Below the pieces are notes generated by a model. That model saw only the letters and a program-made list of their open reading frames with translations. It was not told where the DNA came from and made no database searches. Below are positions 22,371 through 31,913 of a stretch of 64,000 nucleotides of DNA, piece by piece. A program made the translations under genes and the position numbers. Every line of letters starts with the position of its first letter. Within the stretch, counting starts at the first letter, position 1. Source of the stretch: Pseudomonas libanensis (lineage in GTDB: Bacteria; Pseudomonadota; Gammaproteobacteria; Pseudomonadales; Pseudomonadaceae); NCBI RefSeq assembly GCF_001439685.1, contig NZ_JYLH01000001.1, positions 558,001-622,000 on the forward strand. Direction: 5' to 3'.

Positions 22371-22460
22371 TAGCGCTGCCCCTGCCAGAGTGGGGCTTCG
22401 CGGTCGGTCTCGCCCGTTGGTGCTGGCCGATCAGTCTTCATCCTCCGAAGAGGATTGCCG

Positions 22461-22832
22461 GTGGCCAAAAAAGCCGCATCCTTCGCCGCCCTGGGTGGCC
22501 TGGTATTTTCCACCGACGCAGGTCGACACTGCCCGGACTGTCGCCAGCCCGTGGACGCCTGCATCTGCAAACAGACCCTGATCCCCGAAGGCGACGGTAT
22601 TGCCCGCGTGCGCCGCGAGAGCAAAGGCCGTGGCGGCAAGACGGTGACCACCATCACCGGCGTGCCCCTGGCTGAAGATGCGCTCAAGGAACTGGCCACG
22701 ACGCTGAAAAAGCGTTGTGGCACTGGTGGCGCGTTGAAAGACGGGGTCATCGAGATCCAGGGTGACCACGTCGAACTGCTGTTGGCCGAGTTGATCAAGC
22801 TCGGGTACAAGGCCAAGAAGTCCGGCGGCTGA
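22461..22832 (+). CDS. yciH: SUI1-family translation factor YciH
   Basis: A 123-residue protein starting at GTG 22461 after GAAGAGG. The C-terminal SUI1/eIF1 domain is clear (GGKTVTTITGVPL, KKRCGTGGALKDGVIEIQGDH). In eukaryotes this fold checks start-codon fidelity, and YciH has been proposed to do similar work in bacteria. The N-terminal arm carries four cysteines (CPDCRQPVDACIC), a possible metal site that, as I recall it, E. coli YciH lacks. It is a single gene upstream of speA. Confidence 0.92.
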   Translation: MAKKAASFAALGGLVFSTDAGRHCPDCRQPVDACICKQTLIPEGDGIARVRRESKGRGGKTVTTITGVPLAEDALKELATTLKKRCGTGGALKDGVIEIQGDHVELLLAELIKLGYKAKKSGG

Positions 22833-22921
22833 AAGCCTCTTCCCGACCTGTATCTAAACTCTGTCCGGGGAGTGGGGTCTACCCTGCTCACAGGCAAATC
22901 GTCATTTTCATTCTTTAGACT

Positions 22922-22947
22922 GCGCCAGCCTCCGTGAGAGGTGGCGC
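22922..22947 (+). other. Stem-loop in the speA leader
   Basis: GCGCCA/TGGCGC plus CCTC/GAGG pair with one bulged G around a CGTGA loop, 27 bases before the speA start. There is no T run, so it may be a translational or stability element rather than a terminator. Confidence 0.45.
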
Positions 22948-22974
22948 CTTCGCCTTCATTTATAGGGGACTTCG

Positions 22975-24888
<1,914 letters not shown>

Positions 24889-24895
24889 TAAAAAT

Positions 24896-24982
24896 GTGGG
24901 AGCGGGCTTGCCCGCGATGGCGGAGTGTCAGGCAACCGTTAGGGGGCTGACACTCCGCCATCGCAGGCAAGCCAGCTCCCAC
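24896..24982. repeat. Hybrid-arm REPIN after speA
   Basis: The left arm is GTGGGAGCGGGCTTGCCCGC, but the right arm complements the GTGGGAGCTGGCTTGCCTGC type, so two REP classes are joined. The loop contains a long stem, GATGGCGGAGTGTCAG with its complement, making one extended hairpin. It lies between the convergent speA and MATE genes and may end both. Confidence 0.9.
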
Positions 24983-24999
24983 ATTGGGTCTGCATTCCT

Positions 25000-26343
25000 T
25001 CAGTTTGCGCCCAGCCACAGCCCTTGCCGATTCAGGCGCCAGGCGATTACCCACAACGTCAAACTGCGCACCGCCATAAACAGCAGGAAGGTAATCCACA
25101 GCCCGTGGTTACCCAAGCCCTGCAACGCCCAGGCAATCGGTAGCACCAGTATCACCGTCAGCAACATCCCATTGCGCATCTCCCGCGCCCGCGTTGCGCC
25201 GATAAACAGGCCATCGAGCAAGTAACTCCACACCGCAATCAACGGCAGTACCGCGAGGTAAGGCAGGTAGATGTCGGCCGTTTCGCGCACGCTGGGAATG
25301 TCTGTTTGCATAGCGATAAACAGATGGCCGCCGAAGGTGAAGAGCAGCGCAAAGCCGATGCTGGCGATCAACGACCAGCCGCAGGCAACCACCAGCGAGC
25401 GGCGCAATGCATGGCGGTCATGGGCGCCGATGGCGTGGCCGCACAGAGCTTCGACGGCGTGAGCCAACCCATCCAGCGCATGCGCCGTCAGCAACAGGCC
25501 ATTGAGCAACAAGGCGTTGGCGGCGACCGTGGCATCCCCCAGCCGTGCGCCTTGCACCGTGATCATGAAGAACACCGACTGCAGGGCCAGGCTGCGGATA
25601 AAAATGTCGCGGTTGACCGCCAGCAACGGCCGCCAGCTTTGCCACAGTTTCAGCGCCGCCCAGGCGATATGGCCGGGATAGGCGCGCAGGGCTTTTTGCG
25701 TGAGCGCCAGGCCGAGCAGGGCGCCGGTCCACTCAGCGATCACCGAGGCACGGGCGGAGCCGACCACGCCCCAGTCCAGGCCGAGTACGAACCACAGGTT
25801 AAGCGCAATGTTCACCAGGTTGGTGGTCAGCAGAATCGCCAACGGCGCCCGCGCATTCTGCGTGCCGAGGAACCAGCCGACCAGCGCGTAGCTGGCGAGG
25901 GCGGCGGGCAGGCCGAACAGGCGGGTGTGGAAGAATTCGCGGGTCAGTTGGTTCAGTTCAGGGGAAGGCTGCATCCATTCCAAAGCCAGATGGCTCAGGG
26001 GAATACCTATCGTACCCAGCAACGTCGCCAACCCCAGCGCCAGCAGCAAGCCTTGCAACAGGATTTGCCGCAGCGCCGCCCCATCGTTGCGCCCGGCGGC
26101 CTGGGCGGCGAACCCGGTGGAACCCATGCGCAGGAAACCCATGGCCCAGGCCAGGAAGGTATACAGGCTGGCGCCGACGGCCACGGCACCCAGTTGATGG
26201 GCGTGGGGCAGGTGGCCGATGACCATGCTGTCGACCAGGGCCACCAGCGGCACGGAGATATTCGACAGGATCATCGGCGCGGCCAGAGCCCATACGCGGC
26301 GATGGGTGGGGCGGTGGCGCCAGTCGGCGAGCAGGGCGGTCAT
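25000..26343 (-). CDS. MATE family efflux transporter (DinF-like)
   Basis: A 447-residue inner-membrane protein with about 12 hydrophobic segments, starting at ATG 26343 with AAGGAG six bases upstream; the longer frame to 26457 lacks a site. The N-terminal half (VWALAAPMILSNISVPLVALVDSMVIGHL) carries the MATE signature with an acidic residue in TM1, and internal duplication of the halves is visible. Members export drugs or metabolites using Na+ or H+ gradients. The substrate is unknown; the DinF branch is my inference from the overall pattern. Confidence 0.92.
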   Translation of the reverse strand: MTALLADWRHRPTHRRVWALAAPMILSNISVPLVALVDSMVIGHLPHAHQLGAVAVGASLYTFLAWAMGFLRMGSTGFAAQAAGRNDGAALRQILLQGLLLALGLATLLGTIGIPLSHLALEWMQPSPELNQLTREFFHTRLFGLPAALASYALVGWFLGTQNARAPLAILLTTNLVNIALNLWFVLGLDWGVVGSARASVIAEWTGALLGLALTQKALRAYPGHIAWAALKLWQSWRPLLAVNRDIFIRSLALQSVFFMITVQGARLGDATVAANALLLNGLLLTAHALDGLAHAVEALCGHAIGAHDRHALRRSLVVACGWSLIASIGFALLFTFGGHLFIAMQTDIPSVRETADIYLPYLAVLPLIAVWSYLLDGLFIGATRAREMRNGMLLTVILVLPIAWALQGLGNHGLWITFLLFMAVRSLTLWVIAWRLNRQGLWLGAN

Positions 26344-26553
26344 GAAGGCTCCTTGGTGGAGCGCCATTGTAACCGTCAGCCTGCCACACAGCAGAACCAA
26401 TGTGGGAGCTCCAGTGGCTGTGGGATTTGGCTTGGCTTCATGCTCACCTAGAACCAACCGCCCCTCCGTCGGTCAATGTGACCGGCGCCGCAGCAGCCAG
26501 GCCGACGCTGATATATAGTTCACCCCCAGGTTCCCTCTGACGACGAGTGCCCC

Positions 26554-29500
26554 ATGTTTAACAAAGGACTGTTCCTCGCTTGCGCGCTGGCCCTGCTGAG
26601 CGCCTGTGATTCTTCCGATAAACCGGCTGCACCCGCGGCCCCTGCAGCGCCAAGCGTGGCACCCAAAACTGTCAAGGCGGCGGTGGACGTAGCGGCGTTG
26701 AAGCAGCGCTATGCCGGGCGTGAGCTGAGTGTGGTGGACGTGTCCGAAGTGCAACTGGATGGGGCCAGCACCTTGTCGGTGAGCTTTTCCATTCCCCTGG
26801 ACCCGGAACAGAAATTCGCCGATAAATTGCACTTGGTGGACAGCAAGTCCGGCAAGGTCGATGGCGCCTGGGAGCTCTCGGATAACCTCATGGAACTGCG
26901 CCTGCGTCACCTGGAGCCGCAGCGCAAGCTGGTACTGACAGTGGACGCCGGGTTGAAGGCGGTCAACGATAACCAGCTCGCCGCCGAATACACCGCCCGC
27001 CTGGAAACCCGCGATCTGCAAGCCACCGTCGGCTTCGCCAGCCGAGGTACGCTGCTGCCGACGCGGCTGGCCGAGGGCCTGCCGGTGATCGCGCTGAATG
27101 TCGACAAGATCGACGTCGAATTCTTCCGTATCAAGCCTGAATCCCTGCCGTCGTTCCTGGCGCAGTGGGGGCGCAATACCAGCCTGCAAAGCTATGAGTC
27201 CCGGGAACTGCTGCCGATGGCCGACCTGGTCTACGGCGGGCGCTTCGACCTGAACCCTGCGCGCAACACCCGCGAAACCCTGTTGTTGCCGATTGCCGGC
27301 CTCAAGCAGTTGCAACAGCCGGGCGTGTACCTGGCGGTGATGCGTGCTTCGGGCACCTACAACTATTCGCAACCGGCCACGCTGTTTACCTTGAGTGATA
27401 TTGGCCTGTCGGTGCACCGCTATGCCAATCGCCTGGATGTGTTTACCCAGGCATTGGAAGGCGGCAAGGCACTGAACGGCGTCGAGCTGGAAATCCTCGA
27501 TGCCGAAGGCCGCGTGCTTGGCCAGGGCAAGACCGAAGACGGTGGCCACGCTGAGCTGGCGCTGCCGAAAAAAGCCCAGGTGCTGCTGGCAAAACTTGGT
27601 GAACAAACCAGCCTGTTGCGCCTGGATAGCGCCGCGCTGGACCTCGCCGAGTTCGATATCGGTGGGCAACCGTCCCACCCGTTGCAGTTCTTTGTGTTCG
27701 GCCCGCGTGACCTGTATCGCCCTGGCGAAACCGTGCTGCTCAATGCGTTGTTGCGCGACAAGGATGGCAACGCGGTCAAGCCGCAGCCGGTGAGTGTCGA
27801 AGTCCGCCGTCCGGATGAACAGGTGAGCCGCAAATTCGTATGGGAGGCCGATGCCTCCGGCCTCTATCAATACCCGCTGCAACTGGCCGCTGAAGCACCG
27901 ACCGGGCGCTGGCAGCTGGTGTTCGACCTGGGCGATGGCAAGCCGCAGCTGTATGAATTCCTCGTCGAAGACTTCCTGCCCGAACGCCTCGCACTGGAAC
28001 TCAAGGGCAGTGACACGGCGCTGAGCCCGGCGGATAACCCGGTTATCCAGGTCAACGGCCGTTATTTGTATGGCGCACCGGCATCCGGCAATCGGGTCAG
28101 TGGCCAAGTCTATGTGCGTCCGCTGCGTGAAGCGGTCAAGGCCCTGCCTGGCTATCAGTTCGGCTCCGTCACCGAAGAAGAACTGAGCCAGGATTTCGAG
28201 TTGGACGAAAGCGTACTCGACGCCAACGGCGAGGAGGCGCTGACCCTGGAAAGCAAATGGGCCGAGGCCAAGTCGCCGCTGCAATTGATTGTGCAAGCCA
28301 GCCTGCAAGAGTCGGGCGGGCGGCCGATCACTCGGCGCCTGGTACAGCCGATCTGGCCGGCCGAGCAATTGCCGGGCCTGCGCGGGCTGTTTGACGGCAA
28401 GGAAACCAATGGCGATGGCCCGGTGGAATTCGAAGTGCTGGTGGCCAACCAGGACGGGCAGAAACTCGCCGCGCAAGGCCTCAAAGTGCGCCTGGTGCGC
28501 GAGCGCCGTGACTACTACTGGAACTACTCCGACAACGATGGCTGGAGCTACCACTACAACGAGAAATTCCTCAACCTCGACGAGCAGACCCTGGACATCA
28601 AGGCCGGTGATACCGCCAAGGTCAGCTTCCAGGTGGAGTGGGGCCCTTACCGTGTAGAGGTTGAAGACCCGCAGACCGGCCTGGTCAGTAGCGTGCGTTT
28701 CTGGGCCGGCTATCAGGCCCAGGACAACACCGAAGGCGGCGCCGTGCGCCCCGACCAGGTCAAGCTGGCACTGGATAAACCCGCTTATGGCGACGGCGAT
28801 ACTGCCAACGTCACTGTCACCCCGCCGGCTGCCGGTAAGGGCTACCTGCTGGTGGAATCTGCCGAAGGCCCGCTGTGGTGGCAGGAAATCGACGTGCCGG
28901 CCGAAGGCAAGAGCTTTGCGGTCAAGCTCGACCCGAAATGGTCGCGCCATGACCTGTATGTGAGCGCCCTGGTGATCCGTCCCGGCGAGCGCAAAGCCAA
29001 TATCACCCCCAAGCGCGCCGTGGGCCTGTTGCACCTGCCGCTGGACCGCACCCAGCGCAAGCTCGGCCTGACCCTCACTGCGCCGGAAAAAATGCGCCCC
29101 AAACAACCGCTGACGGTGAAGATCGCCGCCAGGAATGCCGATGGCAGCGTACCGAAACAGGTGCATGTGCTGCTGGCGGCGGTGGACGTGGGCATTCTCA
29201 ATATCACCGAATACCCCACGCCCGATCCTTACTCCAGCCTGTTCGGCCGCAAAGCCTATGGTGTCGATCAGTTCGACATCTACGGCCAACTGATCGAAGC
29301 CGGCCAGGGGCGCCTGGCCAGCCTGGCATTTGGTGGTGACGCGGCATTGGCCAAGGGCGGCAAGCGCCCGGACACCAGCGTGACCATCGTCGCCCTGCAA
29401 AGCGCTCCGGTGACACTGAACGACAAAGGCGAAGGTGAAGTCAGCGTCAACATACCCGACTTCAACGGTGAACTGCGCCTGATGGCCCAGGCCTGGAGCG

Positions 29501-31452
29501 ATGATCGCTACGGCATGGCCGAAGGCAAGACGGTGATCGCCGCGCCGCTGATCGCCGAATTGTCGGCGCCGCGCTTCCTCGCGGGAGGTGACCAGACCAC
29601 TTTGGCCCTGGACCTCTCCAACCTGTCGGGCAAGGCGCAGAAGCTCGATGTGCAATTGACCGCCGAAGGACAGTTGGAGCTGGTCAACAGCGGCGCGCAA
29701 TCGGTTGACCTCAAGCAAGGCCAGCGCACCACCCTGCGCATCCCGGTGAAGGCCTGGGGCGGTCTGGGCCAGGGCAAGATCAAGGTCAGTGTGAATGGCC
29801 TGGACCTGCCGGGGGAAAACCTGCCGCCGTTCAGCCGCGAATGGACCTTGGGCGTGCGCCCGGCGTATCCGGCGCTGCTCAAGCACTACCGCGCAGTGCT
29901 CAAGGATCAGCCATGGAGCCTGCCTGCCGGTACGCTGGACCAGTTCGATGCCTCCGGGCGCGAAGCGCTGTTGAGCCTGTCGAGCCGGCCACCGTTGAAC
30001 CTGGGTGCACAGATCAGCGCACTTAAGGCCTACCCTTATGGGTGCCTGGAACAAACTGCCAGCGGCCTGTACCCATCGTTGTATGCCGATGACGCACTGC
30101 TCAAGCGCCTGAGCATCAAGGGCGAGCCGGATGCCGAGCGCAAGCGCAAGATCGAGTTGGGCATCGAGCGCCTGCTGGGCATGCAACGCTACAACGGCAG
30201 CTTCGGTTTGTGGGGCGCCGACGGCGAGGAAGAATATTGGCTGACGGCGTATGTGACCGACTTCCTGCTGCGCGCCCGCGACCAGGGCTTTGCCGTACCG
30301 CCTGAAGCCTTGAAGAAGGCCAGCGAACGTTTGTTGCGGTATGTGCAGGAGCGCAACCTGATCGAAGTCGACTACAGCGACAACGCCGAGCACACGCGGT
30401 TTGCCGTGCAGGCATACGCCGGCATGGTGCTGGCGCGCAGTCAACAGGCGCCGTTGGGAGCGTTGCGCAGCCTGTTCGAGCGGCGCAGCGATGCGCGCTC
30501 CGGGTTACCGCTGGTGCAGTTGGCCATCGCCTTGCAGAAAATGGGCGATCAACCGCGTGCGGATCAGGCGCTGTTGGCCGGGTTGGCGGCACAGCGCAGC
30601 AGCAAAGAATGGCTGGCCGACTATGGCAGCCCGTTGCGTGACCAGGCGATGATCCTGGCATTGCTGGAAGAAAATGACTTGGCCAAGGGCCAACGTGAAG
30701 AGCGTTTGTTCACCCTCTCGGACCAGTTGGCCGCCAGCCCCTATCTATCGACCCAGGAGCGTAATTCACTGTTCCTCGCCGGGCGCCTCGGGTTTGCCAA
30801 ACCGCAAGCCGACTGGCAGGTGTCGCTCACCGGCAGCGACGGGACGCATGAGTTGAATAACCAGCAATCGACCCTGGCGTTGGAGGGCAAGCTGCTGTCC
30901 AGCGACCTGGCCTTGAGCAATCAGGGCGAAGCGCCGGTGTATCAGCAATTGACGATCTCGGGTTATCCACAAGTGCCGCCGGCTGCCGGTGGCGAAAACC
31001 TGAGCATCCGCCGCGAATACCTGGGCATGGACGGCCAGCCGCTGAACCTGCGTAGCCTCGCCAGCGGCGACCTGGTGCTGGTGCACCTGGCCGTCAGTGC
31101 CAAGCAGCGCGTGCCGGATGCCCTGGTGGTGGACCTGCTGCCCGCCGGCCTGGAACTGGAAAACCAGAACCTGGCCCAAAGCGCGGCCAGCCTGGAAAAC
31201 GCCAGTAGCCAGGTGAAGCAATGGCGCGAGTCGATGCAGAATGCCTCGCTCAAGCATCAGGAGTTCAGGGATGACCGCTATGTGGCGGCGATGAACCTGG
31301 ATGGCTATGGCACCACCCATCTGCTGTACCTGGCGCGGGCGGTGACGCCGGGAACCTATCGCGTGCCGCCGCCGCAGGTGGAGTCGATGTATCGACCGAA
31401 CTGGCAGGCGGTGGGCGAGACGCCGGGAGATATGGTGATCAAGGGCCGCTGA
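26554..31452 (+). CDS. Alpha-2-macroglobulin family lipoprotein
   Basis: A 1632-residue envelope protein. A lipobox (LSAC, Cys18) follows an 17-residue signal, so it is lipid-anchored, facing the periplasm. It has N-terminal MG domains, a PLLAELSAPRFLAGGDQ segment typical of the A2M core, and the thioester motif GCLEQ with Cys1164 and Gln1167, followed by an alpha/alpha barrel region. Family members are thought to trap incoming proteases after bait-region cleavage. The gene is followed by pbpC, the usual partner, which repairs peptidoglycan; here a small antisense gene lies between. The start follows a modest site. Confidence 0.95.
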   Translation: MFNKGLFLACALALLSACDSSDKPAAPAAPAAPSVAPKTVKAAVDVAALKQRYAGRELSVVDVSEVQLDGASTLSVSFSIPLDPEQKFADKLHLVDSKSGKVDGAWELSDNLMELRLRHLEPQRKLVLTVDAGLKAVNDNQLAAEYTARLETRDLQATVGFASRGTLLPTRLAEGLPVIALNVDKIDVEFFRIKPESLPSFLAQWGRNTSLQSYESRELLPMADLVYGGRFDLNPARNTRETLLLPIAGLKQLQQPGVYLAVMRASGTYNYSQPATLFTLSDIGLSVHRYANRLDVFTQALEGGKALNGVELEILDAEGRVLGQGKTEDGGHAELALPKKAQVLLAKLGEQTSLLRLDSAALDLAEFDIGGQPSHPLQFFVFGPRDLYRPGETVLLNALLRDKDGNAVKPQPVSVEVRRPDEQVSRKFVWEADASGLYQYPLQLAAEAPTGRWQLVFDLGDGKPQLYEFLVEDFLPERLALELKGSDTALSPADNPVIQVNGRYLYGAPASGNRVSGQVYVRPLREAVKALPGYQFGSVTEEELSQDFELDESVLDANGEEALTLESKWAEAKSPLQLIVQASLQESGGRPITRRLVQPIWPAEQLPGLRGLFDGKETNGDGPVEFEVLVANQDGQKLAAQGLKVRLVRERRDYYWNYSDNDGWSYHYNEKFLNLDEQTLDIKAGDTAKVSFQVEWGPYRVEVEDPQTGLVSSVRFWAGYQAQDNTEGGAVRPDQVKLALDKPAYGDGDTANVTVTPPAAGKGYLLVESAEGPLWWQEIDVPAEGKSFAVKLDPKWSRHDLYVSALVIRPGERKANITPKRAVGLLHLPLDRTQRKLGLTLTAPEKMRPKQPLTVKIAARNADGSVPKQVHVLLAAVDVGILNITEYPTPDPYSSLFGRKAYGVDQFDIYGQLIEAGQGRLASLAFGGDAALAKGGKRPDTSVTIVALQSAPVTLNDKGEGEVSVNIPDFNGELRLMAQAWSDDRYGMAEGKTVIAAPLIAELSAPRFLAGGDQTTLALDLSNLSGKAQKLDVQLTAEGQLELVNSGAQSVDLKQGQRTTLRIPVKAWGGLGQGKIKVSVNGLDLPGENLPPFSREWTLGVRPAYPALLKHYRAVLKDQPWSLPAGTLDQFDASGREALLSLSSRPPLNLGAQISALKAYPYGCLEQTASGLYPSLYADDALLKRLSIKGEPDAERKRKIELGIERLLGMQRYNGSFGLWGADGEEEYWLTAYVTDFLLRARDQGFAVPPEALKKASERLLRYVQERNLIEVDYSDNAEHTRFAVQAYAGMVLARSQQAPLGALRSLFERRSDARSGLPLVQLAIALQKMGDQPRADQALLAGLAAQRSSKEWLADYGSPLRDQAMILALLEENDLAKGQREERLFTLSDQLAASPYLSTQERNSLFLAGRLGFAKPQADWQVSLTGSDGTHELNNQQSTLALEGKLLSSDLALSNQGEAPVYQQLTISGYPQVPPAAGGENLSIRREYLGMDGQPLNLRSLASGDLVLVHLAVSAKQRVPDALVVDLLPAGLELENQNLAQSAASLENASSQVKQWRESMQNASLKHQEFRDDRYVAAMNLDGYGTTHLLYLARAVTPGTYRVPPPQVESMYRPNWQAVGETPGDMVIKGR

Positions 31453-31478
31453 TCGCTGAATCTGAGATGGGGACTACT

Positions 31479-31504
31479 GTGGGAGGGAACAAGCCCCCTC
31501 CCAC
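31479..31504. repeat. Single REP palindrome after the A2M gene
   Basis: GTGGGAGGG-AACAAG-CCCCCTCCCAC forms a short hairpin 27 bases after the macroglobulin gene stop and 25 bases before the stop of the convergent small gene. It could act as a bidirectional transcript end. Confidence 0.8.
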
Positions 31505-31528
31505 AAGTGACTGGCACTGTCAGATAAA

Positions 31529-31822
31529 TCAGTGCACAACCCAACTGAGCAGCCACAGGCCCAGTAGCAGCCAGATGATGCCCATGATGATCGAGGCCCG
31601 CATGAAGGCGCGTACCGCCGAGTACAGCAAGAGCAGGCCGACGATCAGGGTGATGATGCTGATGATCGAGGTGTCCATGCCCAAGGTGCGCGACAGGCCA
31701 TCGATAAAGTTGCCGCCGGCGTGGGTCAAGGCCCCGAACAACCCACTGAGCCCATCGACGATGAACCGGATGACGGAGCCGAGCGCCTGGCCCAACCATT
31801 CGAAAAAGCTTTCTACCTGCAT
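31529..31822 (-). CDS. Small two-TM membrane protein
   Basis: A 97-residue protein starting at ATG 31822 with AGGA seven bases upstream; longer readings upstream look non-coding. An amphipathic N-terminal half with Phe/Gly/Leu (FFEWLGQALGSVIRFIVDGL) is followed by two adjacent hydrophobic helices (ISIITLIVGLLLLYSAV and IIMGIIWLLLGLWLLSW). I do not recognise a named family. It lies on the opposite strand between the macroglobulin and PBP1c genes, which suggests an envelope role, but this is only context. Confidence 0.75.
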   Translation of the reverse strand: MQVESFFEWLGQALGSVIRFIVDGLSGLFGALTHAGGNFIDGLSRTLGMDTSIISIITLIVGLLLLYSAVRAFMRASIIMGIIWLLLGLWLLSWVVH

Positions 31823-31913
31823 GTGCGTGTCCTGAATAAGAAGGTGGGCGTGACTGTGCCTTTGGTCGTTATTGCCACAGGCTAGTTCCCTACAAGCATA
31901 GAGGTTTGCCCGC

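Noticed and set aside
22279..22460. Riboswitch ahead of the SUI1 gene
   Set aside because: Two short hairpins are present, but no known riboswitch core could be matched by eye.
26399..26440. Degenerate REP-like sequence before the macroglobulin gene
   Set aside because: Only TGTGGGAGCT is recognisable and no second arm pairs with it, so I did not list it as an element.
26473..30444. A 1323-codon open frame on the strand opposite the macroglobulin gene
   Set aside because: It has no family features, is rich in Gln/His/Arg as expected from antisense of GC-rich codons, and lies entirely over a gene with clear lipobox and thioester motifs.
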